This document shows, one piece after another, positions 34,896 to 43,494 of a DNA stretch of 64,000 nucleotides (within the stretch, counting starts at the first letter, position 1; each line of letters starts with the position of its first letter). The position numbers were made by a program, and so were the translations under genes. The notes under the pieces are model-generated. The model saw nothing but the letters and a program-made list of their open reading frames with translations. It did no database searches and was not told where the DNA came from. The stretch covers positions 1,393,501-1,457,500 of the forward strand of contig NZ_CP158299.1 of the NCBI RefSeq assembly GCF_040256395.1, read 5' to 3'. The stretch is from Deinococcus sonorensis KR-87. Lineage in GTDB: Bacteria > Deinococcota > Deinococci > Deinococcales > Deinococcaceae.

Positions 34896-35282
34896 TCAAT
34901 AAATCTCCCAGCGCACCCCCAGGCGATGTGGCTGAGGGTCGAGGTCCTCGGCCCGGTCATGCTCACCCAGCACGTGCAACCGGCACATCGCTCGCCCAGC
35001 TTGGCGCCACTGCCGCCGATATCTGCGGGTGTATCGGCCTTGCCCGAGGTGCACCGCTACGCTCAGCTGCCGTTGCAGCCACATGAGCTCATGTTCCCGC
35101 TCGTCCTGCTGCCGTGCCCAACTGCACACCTCGCCCCCTCCCCAGGGCGCTGGGTGAGTCCGTTGAGGTCCACGCGTCCACCAGTGATTGCGCCATTCAT
35201 GAAAGAACCAAGCGTGCATCCGCCAACGCCGCCGGGCTTCGAGTCGCTCGTGCCGGTCCCGCTTCCAATTGTCCTTGGCCAT
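34896..35282 (-). CDS. Hypothetical small basic protein
   Basis: 128 residues from ATG 35282, preceded by GAGGAGGGC 8 bases upstream, a strong ribosome site that is the main support. The protein is rich in Arg, Trp and His (HAWFFHEWRNHWW, RRYRRQWRQAG) and has no known motif or membrane segment. It lies on the opposite strand between the dead Thg1 copy and the HD-domain gene, in a segment flanked by direct repeats. It could be nucleic acid binding, but that is only composition-based inference. Confidence 0.5.
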   Translation of the reverse strand: MAKDNWKRDRHERLEARRRWRMHAWFFHEWRNHWWTRGPQRTHPAPWGGGEVCSWARQQDEREHELMWLQRQLSVAVHLGQGRYTRRYRRQWRQAGRAMCRLHVLGEHDRAEDLDPQPHRLGVRWEIY

Positions 35283-35504
35283 GGTTACCGCCCTCCTCAG
35301 AGCGGTAACGAAGCTGGACCCCCGGTTGTACGCATGCCCAACGCTAGCTCATCACGATGGCGGCGTGCATCGACCGAAACGCGTATCTGCCTCATCCCGG
35401 TTGCAGGCGGAGGGTCGGCTGCCGTTGCTAGCGTGGAACTCCTTGCAAGTTGCTTTAATGCCAGAAGAGAAGCCAATGTGTTCCGGCGCTTCCCAGGGAT
35501 TCGA

Positions 35505-35510
35505 TAGGGT
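35505..35510 (+). promoter_or_regulatory. Leaderless -10 box for the HD-domain gene
   Basis: TAGGGT followed by 6 bases and ATG 35517. No ribosome site of normal quality is present, which fits a leaderless transcript. Confidence 0.5.
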
Positions 35511-35516
35511 AGGGAC

Positions 35517-36224
35517 ATGTCGACCTTCCCCCTCACCGACGATTTCCTGAAGGCCCTCGAGCTCGCTCACGGCTACCACCTCGGTCAGTACCGCAAGGGC
35601 ACCGACAAGGGTAAGGAGCCCGGCATTCCCTACATCTCGCATCTGCTTGGTGTCGCTAGCATCGCCCTGGAATATGGGGCGACCGAACCGGAAGCGATCG
35701 CGGCCCTGCTCCACGATGCCCTGGAGGACGGACCGAACAACACTGGGCGTGACGCCGACGAGCTGCGGCAGGAGATTGTCGAAACGTTCCACGAAGGTGT
35801 CCTGATTGCCCACCTGGTGGATGGGGCGACCGATGACGCGCCGAAGGCCAGCATGGAAAAGCGCCCCTGGCGAGAGCGCAAGCTGGAATACCTCGCCAGG
35901 CTGCCGGGAGAAGAGGCAAGCGCGCTGCTGGTGAGCGCCTCGGACAAGCTGCACAATGCGCGCGCCATCCTGAGTGACCTGCTGGCGTCGGGACCTGTGG
36001 TGTTCACCCGCTTCAACCAGGGTCGGGACGGGACCCTGCAGTACTACCGCCTTCTGGCCGATACCTATCTGAAGGTCGATACGGCCGACGTGCGCTCAAG
36101 GCCCCGATTGCATGCCCTCTTCGTAGAGTTGGAACGGACCGTAACGGCTCTCGAGTCCGCCTGTGGAGTCACGGCGGATGAAGTGCGGCCCTGGCCCCTG
36201 CTGAGCCCTGCTGCGGCCTCGTGA
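35517..36224 (+). CDS. HD-domain phosphohydrolase, RelA/SpoT hydrolase-like
   Basis: 235 residues. The HD signature is clear: IPYISHLLGVA (first His), IAALLHDALED (HD pair), and SDKLHNARAI (late Asp), the layout of the (p)ppGpp hydrolase domain of SpoT and of small alarmone hydrolases. There is no synthetase, TGS or ACT domain, so the full stringent-response enzyme is not here. Known family role: removal of pyrophosphate from guanosine alarmones or related nucleotides. It sits in an accessory segment between two copies of a Thg1 fragment, so it may be mobile and could counter a small alarmone toxin; no such toxin is seen nearby. Confidence 0.8.
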   Translation: MSTFPLTDDFLKALELAHGYHLGQYRKGTDKGKEPGIPYISHLLGVASIALEYGATEPEAIAALLHDALEDGPNNTGRDADELRQEIVETFHEGVLIAHLVDGATDDAPKASMEKRPWRERKLEYLARLPGEEASALLVSASDKLHNARAILSDLLASGPVVFTRFNQGRDGTLQYYRLLADTYLKVDTADVRSRPRLHALFVELERTVTALESACGVTADEVRPWPLLSPAAAS

Positions 36225-36526
36225 GCACAGGGGTAAACGGTGTGACTATAAGGGCTGGCGAGCTCAGGAGGTCGGCGCATATCTGTGTGGTCTAAGATCT
36301 CTATCCTGATCTTCGAGGTGCACCGCGAATAGGTCCAACCCTCTTGGCTGAGGAGCGCTTCGCTGTACTGAAAGAAGCCGGACTGCTGCTGGATCTCCTG
36401 TGTCCGATCGGCGAAAGCTTCAGGGGTGTGGGGCATAACGACGTTGGGGTTGATGATGGTCACAAGCGCCAGGAAGTCATCTGGGGTGGGTTCGCGGTTC
36501 ATCACCGGTGCCGGGGCGGCAGTCAT
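36065..36526 (-). CDS. Possible hypothetical protein, overlapping the HD gene 3' end
   Basis: 153 codons from ATG 36526. The first 75 residues look protein-like (PTPDDFLALVTIINPNV, FFQYSEALLSQEGW), the remainder is antisense to the HD gene and rich in Arg/Ser/Thr, so the true 3' end may have been lost. No motif, and no strong ribosome site. The stretch 36225-36765 holds nothing else I can support. Confidence 0.3.
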   Translation of the reverse strand: MTAAPAPVMNREPTPDDFLALVTIINPNVVMPHTPEAFADRTQEIQQQSGFFQYSEALLSQEGWTYSRCTSKIRIEILDHTDMRRPPELASPYSHTVYPCAHEAAAGLSRGQGRTSSAVTPQADSRAVTVRSNSTKRACNRGLERTSAVSTFR

Positions 36527-36765
36527 ATTCCATCATGCCGGATGACCGAGTCCACTTCCCTTGACCGACACGGCGTAGAGTTTCTTGGTTCGGGATGTCG
36601 CCTGGACTGAGGTGCAGGAAGATCGGCGCATCGAGGTTGTAGGCAGTTAACGTGCTGTCATGGACCATCAGACCAGGCTGGCGAGGAGATCACACACCCA
36701 GGGTGTATAAACAGCACAGTCCGGAAGCTGATCTCGATCTAGCGTGTGGACAATAAAACAGCCCG

Positions 36766-38316
36766 TTACGCTTCTGTCCTCAGACGCCTGTGCTCCACTC
36801 GATGGCAATTGGCACAGAGACACTGGAGATCATCGAGCACAGTGACATGTTTTCCGGCCATATCTTTGACCTGAATCCTGCTGTGGTGAACCTCGATACA
36901 GGCTTCCCCATGCTCTCCGTATGCAGTTACAGGATCTATCCTGCACTTCTCGCAGAACAGTCTGCCATGCTGAAGCTTGAAAGCGGCCTTTTTGGCTTGC
37001 GCAAGGCCGGAAGAGCGTTCAGACCTCAGGTGTGTCACCAGCACCTTGCCCCCTTCCGTCCATTCAAGATCCTCGGGTGACGGCAGGAGCGGAAGGATCT
37101 CTATGGTTCCCGCTTTTGGCACCGGGATGAATCCCGCCTGCTTCAAGAGGCGAAAACTTGTTGAGCTCTCTCCACCAGAGAAATGTATCGGGAGCACCTT
37201 GAACCCTAGAGCTTCTGAAGCGGCTACCCCAAATACAGCCTTTGGGGGGAAACGTTCGCCATCCTCGAGGAGGATGTCATAGTCGGTGGATGGCCCGAAG
37301 CCATGATCGGTGTAGCCTGCACGAAGTCTCTGTACAGCGTTCCAGATGTGTACTGGCGTCACCTGTTCCAGCACGGAAGCCGGCAGGCGTTGTCCTGAAT
37401 CGGCATTTCCAGAAATGGAAACAGCTCCCAGGATCGATACAAGTTCGTAGAGTGGTGGTGGACTTTCAATCTGGATGCGAATCCGTTTGGTCCGATTTCC
37501 ATGGCCACGCGCGTCTGGCGCGCGGCCAATCCGTTCCATCGCCAGGGACATGCGCGTAAATGTTTCCTGTAGAGACAGGCCCGTATCGGCATCAGAGAGG
37601 ATCAACCGGTCGTTAATCGGGAGTGCTTGACCTCTACTGCTATCAACCCATGCCCGACTGATCCGCAGACCAGCTGAGTCCAGCCTGCTCAGCAGCAGGT
37701 TAAGCGCTTTAGCATAGTCCGGGTTCTGTGCGTTCTTGCCCTTGGTTCCACCCCGGCTATGAAGGATCAGCATTGAATCCTCGATATCGAAGGCTGCATC
37801 CAGCAGTTGGCCATCACTGTCAGTGAGCTTGTAGGACGAGCTTGACGACATATTGCTTCTAGTGCCCTCCGACTGGTACTTCTGAATGATGTCTTCGAGG
37901 GCGTCCCATTCCTGTGGAGTAACCTTAAAATTAGTCCCAGAGGCCATTTTCAGAATGCTGAGTTCTCTAAGACGTATGTCCGTCATAATCACACTACGAG
38001 GAATGCCCAACGGGTATAGGGCTGTCAAACGGAATTTGACTGCGAAGCCTGGATCTTCTTCGACACGACCCGCGGCGACCTGCCACTCAGCGTGGCCTTC
38101 TCTTTGGCGTGGTGCATCGAGGAGCTCACCGACAGCATAGACACCAGCGTGTTTACCACTCTGCCAGAGAGCAACTTTGTCACCCGCCTGCATCTGATGG
38201 ATGTACTGAATAGCCGCCCAATCATCCACATTTCCCATCTTTTTTGTCTGAACCACTTTCGCGAGGTCGTACCACTTGGGGTTCGCTTGAAAGATCCAGT
38301 GCCGGACTGTGGACAT
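36766..38316 (-). CDS. EVE-McrA-like-HNH modification-dependent endonuclease
   Basis: 516 residues from ATG 38316; a TATTGT box 6 bases upstream supports this start. Residues 1-140 form an EVE (PUA/YTH-like) domain: HWIFQANPKWYDL, QAGDKVALWQSG and YAVGELL. The middle has an ScoMcrA-type head region (IWNAVQRLRAG, FGPSTDYDILLEDG, FPPKAVFGVA, FSGGESS). The last 90 residues are an HNH nuclease (FCEKC, IEVHHSRI, LQCLCANCHR). EVE domains bind modified bases; EVE-HNH enzymes cut 5-methyl- or hydroxymethylcytosine DNA (family knowledge). So this is probably a type IV restriction enzyme. Its presence next to a base-modification island raises the question of which modification it reads. Confidence 0.85.
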   Translation of the reverse strand: MSTVRHWIFQANPKWYDLAKVVQTKKMGNVDDWAAIQYIHQMQAGDKVALWQSGKHAGVYAVGELLDAPRQREGHAEWQVAAGRVEEDPGFAVKFRLTALYPLGIPRSVIMTDIRLRELSILKMASGTNFKVTPQEWDALEDIIQKYQSEGTRSNMSSSSSYKLTDSDGQLLDAAFDIEDSMLILHSRGGTKGKNAQNPDYAKALNLLLSRLDSAGLRISRAWVDSSRGQALPINDRLILSDADTGLSLQETFTRMSLAMERIGRAPDARGHGNRTKRIRIQIESPPPLYELVSILGAVSISGNADSGQRLPASVLEQVTPVHIWNAVQRLRAGYTDHGFGPSTDYDILLEDGERFPPKAVFGVAASEALGFKVLPIHFSGGESSTSFRLLKQAGFIPVPKAGTIEILPLLPSPEDLEWTEGGKVLVTHLRSERSSGLAQAKKAAFKLQHGRLFCEKCRIDPVTAYGEHGEACIEVHHSRIQVKDMAGKHVTVLDDLQCLCANCHRVEHRRLRTEA

Positions 38317-38322
38317 ACACTC

Positions 38323-38328
38323 ACAATA
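38323..38328 (-). promoter_or_regulatory. Leaderless -10 box for the EVE-HNH gene
   Basis: Minus-strand TATTGT, 6 bases before ATG 38316; supports the chosen start. Confidence 0.5.
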
Positions 38329-38605
38329 GGCGATCCATAGCGACGTCGAAGTCGTCGACAACCTCATCCGGTCTAGGGCATGGACCCGGCATGGCTTGAT
38401 TCACCGGGAAACGCCCTGCTCGTGGCCATTGCAGTTACCCTGCCAAATGGCCTCACGCTCCCCGGCTACACCGTATTCGGTGATATGCGTGATCCTTCCG
38501 CCCTGTTCCTCTGGGAGACGCCCACACAACGATTGTTTCTCAATGGTCGCCCGATGCTGGTTGACCATCGTCTTCAGCGCTTGGTTGATCGCTCTGGCGC
38601 CGACC

Positions 38606-38911
38606 GTCGGACGCGGCCCGCTGTGCCCTGAACGGCTGGGCGTACTGGACGCTCCGGCAGGAGGGGGCCAGCGTCGCTCAGGCCACTCGCGCGCTCGAGG
38701 GCCAGACCACGGCCTTCAAGAACGAGCTGCTGTACCAGCGGGGCGTGAACTTCAACGGCCTGCCCGCCTGGCAGCGGCGGGGCGTGGGCCTGTACTGGGA
38801 GACCTACAGCAAGGAAGGCATGAACCCCCTCACTGGACAGCGTGTCATGGCAGAACGCCGACGGGTGAAGGTCGACCGCGACCTTCCAATGAAGGACGAC
38901 TACAGCGCCTT
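38606..38911 (+). repeat. Direct repeat copy B (Thg1 3' part)
   Basis: Partner of 34493-34797, about 4.1 kb downstream in the same orientation. The segment between the copies carries the HD, small basic and EVE-HNH genes. Confidence 0.8.
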
Positions 38912-38966
38912 TCTCCGGACACGTCTCAGCCAGGTTCAGCTCCAGGCAGTCAAGGAGAAGGGCTGA
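38606..38966 (+). pseudogene. Thg1 3' fragment (second copy)
   Basis: An open frame here continues the Thg1 C-terminus (CALNGWAYWTLRQEG, FNGLPAWQRRGVG, DRDLPMKDDYSAF) to a TGA at 38964, with the frame and Trp codon that are broken in the first copy. The N-terminal catalytic two thirds are absent, so it is not a gene. It probably marks the original chromosomal position of the intact Thg1 3' end, or a duplicated target of the inserted segment. Confidence 0.75.
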
Positions 38967-39140
38967 AGGCGACCGCCGGGTTGACGGGGATCGCGGCCCA
39001 CCCGAACCGCACTCGCCGTCTGGGCAGCGAATCGCGCAGTGGAAAACCTGTGAAAACGCTGTGCTGGACGGGCTTGACTATGTGAGGGCGTCTGATCCAG
39101 TGTGTGCTGCCTCGCCAGAACGTGCAGGCAGGAGGAGCAC

Positions 39141-39983
39141 ATGACTCAGCCCGAAGACCAGCTCAACTTACAGGCGGCCCGCGCCTATCTTACCCGGCTC
39201 CTGCCGAACCTCGCGCCCTTCTCGGCCGAGGAGGTGCAGAGCCTCACCCTCAAGGCCGGACTGTGGTCCCTGTTCGTGCAGACCCGGCCGCCCCAGCACG
39301 ACCTCACCGGCCAGCTCCTGAGCCACCTGCGCCTCGTGCGGGGGGCGGAGAGCGACCTGGACCGCCTCGAAGCGCAGCATCTGCGGCGCCCCACCAAAAC
39401 GGAGACGATGACCCCGCCGCGCCTGCTGTCGGACCAGCAGAGCCAAGATGCCCTGCAGCGGTTGCGCCAGCAGGCCCAGCAGCTCGGCGTTCCCTGGCTG
39501 ACCCGCCACCCCATTGAAAAGGACAAGACGCAAGTCAGCTACCGCGTCACCGGAGCTTTCATTCGCCAACTCGGCGGGGCGTGGAAGAAAGCCGCGCCGA
39601 AAGGTGGGACACGCAACGCCCTACAGGTGACGCTTGCCCTCGCGTACCTTAGCCTGCCCGACTTCAGGAGGCGTGTTCGGGCGCTCCAGGACGCCAGGTA
39701 CACCATCAACATTCACGAGCCCTCGGCGGCGGACTTCGAACCGGTCGCGGCTCTGCTTGAATCCTGTGGTCTGCCGTCCCGCGGTGCTCCGACGCTGAGG
39801 GATGACGTCGTGCAGCTGAGTTACCGCACGACCCTGGCGATGAACGATGCCTTGAACAGCAGTCTGCCGAGCGAGGCGCGCACGCTGGCGTATCTGCACA
39901 TTGACTTGGTCGCGCTGTACCTCGTCGCCCCGGAGGTGCGCGCCCTCATTGATCGACTCATTGAGGCGCGCGCCGAGAAGTAG
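39141..39983 (+). CDS. Hypothetical protein, 280 residues
   Basis: ATG 39141 with GGAGGAG 5 bases upstream. The protein is soluble and helical throughout, rich in Leu, Arg and Ala (LLSDQQSQDALQRLRQQAQQ). I do not recognise a family. Residues about 130-190 (VTGAFIRQLGGAWKKAA, ALAYLSLPDFRRRV) might form a DNA-binding helical bundle, but this is only by eye. It ends 8 bases before a strong hairpin and lies between the island and the recombinase, so it may belong to the mobile element. Confidence 0.6.
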   Translation: MTQPEDQLNLQAARAYLTRLLPNLAPFSAEEVQSLTLKAGLWSLFVQTRPPQHDLTGQLLSHLRLVRGAESDLDRLEAQHLRRPTKTETMTPPRLLSDQQSQDALQRLRQQAQQLGVPWLTRHPIEKDKTQVSYRVTGAFIRQLGGAWKKAAPKGGTRNALQVTLALAYLSLPDFRRRVRALQDARYTINIHEPSAADFEPVAALLESCGLPSRGAPTLRDDVVQLSYRTTLAMNDALNSSLPSEARTLAYLHIDLVALYLVAPEVRALIDRLIEARAEK

Positions 39984-39990
39984 CGGTTGA

Positions 39991-40035
39991 CCGGAGGGTG
40001 GGGCAGGTACGATAGGTGCCGGCCCCACCCTCCGG
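39991..40035 (+). terminator. Perfect 14-bp hairpin after the 280-residue gene
   Basis: CCGGAGGGTGGGGC pairs with GCCCCACCCTCCGG across a 17-base loop, just after the stop at 39983. There is no T-run, so it may be a terminator-like or RNA-stabilising hairpin. The remainder of 39984-40446 holds no gene that I can support. Confidence 0.5.
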
Positions 40036-40446
40036 GTCTTGCAGGTCAGCCGTTTTCGTCGAGCTTGGTGGAATACCCCTTATCCGATTCTGGCGGCCTT
40101 TCCGGCCGGAAGTGGCTCCTGCTGACCAGCGCCAGGGTGTCCACGGCAGGCAGCGATCCTGCTGGGCGTCCTGATATGCGCCTCGAGGCGTTGTGGGTGA
40201 CTACGACATAAGGCAAGTGTTGTACTTGGACCCTTACCTCAGTGCCTTCAGGACCGTAGTGCTCCACCCTCGTGATTCCTGCTGCCTTCCCTCTGCCCGT
40301 GCAAGCGAAGGCGGCAGGGGAGAGGCGACTTTAGAGACACGGCGATAGACCCCGTCTAGAGTTTTGAGCTGCCCTGGATGTATCTCCCGGTTAGAGCGAA
40401 CATCCAACTCCCGGAAGAGCAGCACGTTCTCTGGGAGGGAGAAAAC

Positions 40447-41631
40447 ATGATGAAGCGACGGATGAATGACGAGGGCCGTGGCAAGAAGCTGTCGAGTGGG
40501 AGTGACCGCTGGCAGGTGACCCTGGGATTGGATGAGCGGGCCAGGCCGCTCCGAGGAAATAGGGCAGGAAAGATGACGATGAGCACGCCTTGCCCTGACG
40601 AGCTGCCAGTGGCCGATCATCAACCGGAACGGCTGCCTATCCCGAGCCATATCCGGCTGGCGGACTGGCTACCGCTCTGGCTGGACCTCAAGCGGCCGAT
40701 TCTCGCGCCGAAGACCCTGGCGAACTACGCGTATGTCATCGACAGGCACTTAAGTCCCCTGCTTGGGCACCACAGGCTGCAGGACCTTAAGGCCAGTGAG
40801 GTACGCGCCGCCTACGTGGAACTGGCCAATCAGGGGTTCTCGAAGTCGCTCCTGCACCAGGTGCGGGTCATACTTCGGCAAGCGCTCCAGGAAGCCGTAT
40901 TCGATGAAATCGTGCTCCGGAATGCTGCCGAGGTGGCCCGACTGCCCAGTTTCAGACGGGGCAAGACTGCCCGGGCCCTCAATGCGAAGGAGGTCAGGGC
41001 CTTCCTGGAAGCGGCGCACAACCACCGGCTGGGCCTGCTCTTCGAGTTCGTCATCGCGAGTGGGCTGAGACGGGGCGAGGTCTGTGCATTAAGATGGACG
41101 CATTTGGACCTGGACATGGGGCAACTGCGGGTCCGCGAGAACATCACGGTTGTGAATGGCAAGGCTACGCTGGGCACGCCGAAGACCGAGTCGGGGATCC
41201 GGGACCTGCACCTCGCCCCAGAGACGGTGTCTCTATTGCGCCGACAACTCCTGGCCCAGCAGGCAGAGGGCCTGAGAGGTGCCAGCCACGTGTTTACGAA
41301 CATCAAGGGTCAGCGTCTTTACCCGGACTCTCTAACCAAGCTTGCGGGAAAAATCGCGGAGCAGGCCCGGCTGGGAGACGTCCGCTTCCACGACCTGCGG
41401 CACACCTACGCCTCCCTGATGCTCAGCATGGGCGTGCCGATGGAGGTGATCAGCGAGAAACTCGGGCACTCTCGCCCGAGCACGACGGCAGATATCTACC
41501 GGCATGTCTTCGTAGAGGAGCACGAGCGGCACACGTTCGCCCTTGGCGACCTGTTGACGCCCAAGCCGCTCCGGATCAGAAGTGCTGCCCGGCGTGCCGA
41601 TCACCAGGAGGAGAACGAACGGGTAGCGTAA
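40447..41631 (+). CDS. Tyrosine recombinase/phage-type integrase, full length
   Basis: 394 residues from ATG 40447, with GGGAGGGAG 5-6 bases upstream. An arm-binding start (KRRMNDEGRGKK, WQVTLGLD) is followed by a core-binding SAM-like domain (WLPLWLDLKRPILAPKTLANY) and the catalytic domain with Arg (SGLRRGEVCAL), HDLRHTYAS, LGHSRPSTT and IYRHVF (Tyr). All catalytic residues are present, so it is probably active. It is similar in design to, but not the same as, the truncated recombinase at 9212. tRNA genes lie 1.5 kb downstream, a common integration site. Attachment repeats were not found by eye. Confidence 0.88.
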   Translation: MMKRRMNDEGRGKKLSSGSDRWQVTLGLDERARPLRGNRAGKMTMSTPCPDELPVADHQPERLPIPSHIRLADWLPLWLDLKRPILAPKTLANYAYVIDRHLSPLLGHHRLQDLKASEVRAAYVELANQGFSKSLLHQVRVILRQALQEAVFDEIVLRNAAEVARLPSFRRGKTARALNAKEVRAFLEAAHNHRLGLLFEFVIASGLRRGEVCALRWTHLDLDMGQLRVRENITVVNGKATLGTPKTESGIRDLHLAPETVSLLRRQLLAQQAEGLRGASHVFTNIKGQRLYPDSLTKLAGKIAEQARLGDVRFHDLRHTYASLMLSMGVPMEVISEKLGHSRPSTTADIYRHVFVEEHERHTFALGDLLTPKPLRIRSAARRADHQEENERVA

Positions 41632-42556
41632 CGCCTGAGACCCAAGGGCTGCTTCGATTGCGGGGAGAGGATGCTATTGGGGCAACGCACAACTGAGAGG
41701 AGGTCCGGTCAATTTGATCGGACCTCTTTGTATAAAGTCCTGAGGGTTCGTCTTGAACACGTTCGTGGCCAGGCTGTGTGCCTGTCTGACAATGGCTGTG
41801 AACGTCGGATATGTGCTCCTCAGCCACCAGGCAGGCTCTCGCCCTCTCACTTTCAACGGATGGGAACGTCAGGTCTGGCTGGAGCCGGTGAGCTTCCAGG
41901 CTCACCAGAGGCACAATTTCTCCAGTTCCGAGCTGTCGCTCGACAGCCGCCCTGTCATAAAAGAACTCAAGAGGATGCCCCAGGAAAACGGCGAACCTCC
42001 TGTACTCCTTGCGGAAGCGTCGTTCATCTCGCGCTTCTGCCCTCACGACCGCGTCGCGGGTTCTCACAGAGGGGCGGGATTTGAGCAGGGCCGCATCTCC
42101 TTCCACGGTCTTGTGCCGGCTCTGGCTGGGATACGTCAAGCCAAGACACGTCCGGCAGCCCCACTCATCGGCGTCCAGGGTCGCCACCCCAAATAGTTGT
42201 CTCACTGGCCGTTCACAGGATGGGCAGTCAAACAGCCAACGGGTGCCACGGGACTGTTGCTGACATGTAAAGGTCACCCGGACCTCCGGGCGCCCCTCGA
42301 AACGTTGCGGCATCAGGTACCCTTCGACGGGATCGAACCACCAGGGGACCTTCACAGCCCGCTCAAGCGGGCAGGGGAGCATGTCAGCTAGCTCATCGAT
42401 GGTGACGGAGGCGACGGCTTCACTGGTCGTCATTCGTTTTAAGCGGCGTGTGTGTCTGTCAAACATGACAACCCGTTTACATCGCGTGCAGGAAACGAAG
42501 CCGTCTTCCCGTAAAACGCTCACAGATCGCGGTTGAAACAACTGACGTCTGGTCAT
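41576..42556 (-). CDS. Zinc-ribbon protein, convergent with the integrase
   Basis: 326 codons from ATG 42556. Three Cys pairs are visible: CTRCKR (residue 23), CPSC (about 111) and CRTCLGLTYPSQS (about 134), the last typical of a zinc-ribbon protein family of mobile elements and soil bacteria. Residues after about 225 become Ser/Pro/Arg-rich, run through the integrase terminator and overlap the integrase 3' end by 56 bases, so the true C-terminus is probably shorter or was replaced by the element insertion. Function unknown; possibly DNA binding. Confidence 0.55.
   Translation of the reverse strand: MTRRQLFQPRSVSVLREDGFVSCTRCKRVVMFDRHTRRLKRMTTSEAVASVTIDELADMLPCPLERAVKVPWWFDPVEGYLMPQRFEGRPEVRVTFTCQQQSRGTRWLFDCPSCERPVRQLFGVATLDADEWGCRTCLGLTYPSQSRHKTVEGDAALLKSRPSVRTRDAVVRAEARDERRFRKEYRRFAVFLGHPLEFFYDRAAVERQLGTGEIVPLVSLEAHRLQPDLTFPSVESERARACLVAEEHISDVHSHCQTGTQPGHERVQDEPSGLYTKRSDQIDRTSSQLCVAPIASSPRNRSSPWVSGVTLPVRSPPGDRHAGQHF
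41701..41730 (+). terminator. Intrinsic terminator of the integrase gene
   Basis: AGGTCCG (41701-41707) pairs with CGGACCT (41719-41725), followed by CTTTGT; about 70 bases after the integrase stop. Confidence 0.5.
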
Positions 42557-43073
42557 GCTTTATCCTGGCACACCAACATCCCAAATGTGGAAATGAAGAT
42601 CTCTGTTCTGAAAAGTGCTGCATTTAAGCTGTTATTGAAAGTCAGCTTCTTTTTATTAGATTCGAATGAGTCTCTAGTGCCCCATCATTTCAAACCGCGG
42701 CACTTCACGGTGGTATTCAGCGGTCCCTGCGAAGCCTTCGGCGGCTTGCCGTGTCATCCCACCTTTTCTCTGAGGGTGCCACCAGCTCCAAAAAACGTCA
42801 AAAAACTCCGTAAACGTGTAACCACCGTTTTCCGTCTTCTCAAAAACGCGTGTACAACGCTATCCCGGAGAACAGAGTAAAAAATTCCGCTACACAGTTA
42901 TGTGCAAAACTCAGCCAATTCTTCGCGGAAAGGCTGCAAAAACCCTGAGAATGGGTGAGTTCTTGGCCCACTTTCCCCAAAACTAGGGTTTTTGCGTGCG
43001 AGTTGGTACGGTCCTGGGATGCCAGCGAGAGGCAGTGAAGCTCTCGACAAGCGGGACTATTGCGCGTGGATGA
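42557..43073. other. Gene-free, relatively AT-rich stretch
   Basis: About 520 bases between the zinc-ribbon gene and the tRNA cluster. A frame at 42533-42880 exists but has no ribosome site or protein-like motifs. No repeats, tRNA fragments or IS ends were recognised. It may be the decayed edge of the integrated element. Confidence 0.4.
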
Positions 43074-43102
43074 AACAAAAAAACCTCGTCTAAGACGAGG
43101 TT
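43074..43102 (-). terminator. Intrinsic terminator after tRNA-Arg
   Basis: Minus-strand stem AACCTCGTC...GACGAGGTT followed by a T-run, directly 3' of the tRNA-Arg gene; ends the three-tRNA transcript. Confidence 0.85.
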
Positions 43103-43106
43103 TCTG

Positions 43107-43187
<81 letters not shown>

Positions 43188-43199
43188 GGGTGAGTTGTT

Positions 43200-43288
43200 T
43201 GGCGGAGAGGGAGGGATTTGAACCCTCGGTACCTTTTGAGTACGCAGTCTTAGCAGGACTGTGGTTTAAGCCGCTCACCCACCTCTCC
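43200..43288 (-). tRNA. tRNA-Ser (GCT)
   Basis: Acceptor GGAGAGG pairs with CCTCTCC, anticodon loop CTGCTAA (GCT), long variable arm, T-loop GTTCAAATC, encoded CCA. 89 bases, a class II tRNA. Confidence 0.95.
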
Positions 43289-43307
43289 ATCCGTGCGGCG
43301 CGTTGTC

Positions 43308-43395
<88 letters not shown>

Positions 43396-43494
43396 ATTCA
43401 CGCGATCTGCCTGGGTGGGACGTGTCCGGCGGTCTGCCATCGACGCGAAGAGGAGTATAGGTGCAAAGGCCGAAGGTGTCAACACGGCGGGCAA

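Noticed and set aside
38380..38631. An 83-codon plus-strand frame before the second Thg1 fragment
   Set aside because: It enters the Thg1 repeat out of frame, has no motif, and looks like a junction product rather than a gene.
9212..41631. Both recombinases bordering one single mobile element with matching att sites
   Set aside because: The two enzymes differ in sequence and one is broken; no matching repeats were found by eye, so one element cannot be claimed.
42533..42880. A 115-codon frame in the AT-rich stretch before the tRNA genes
   Set aside because: No ribosome site, no known motif; begins inside the zinc-ribbon gene.
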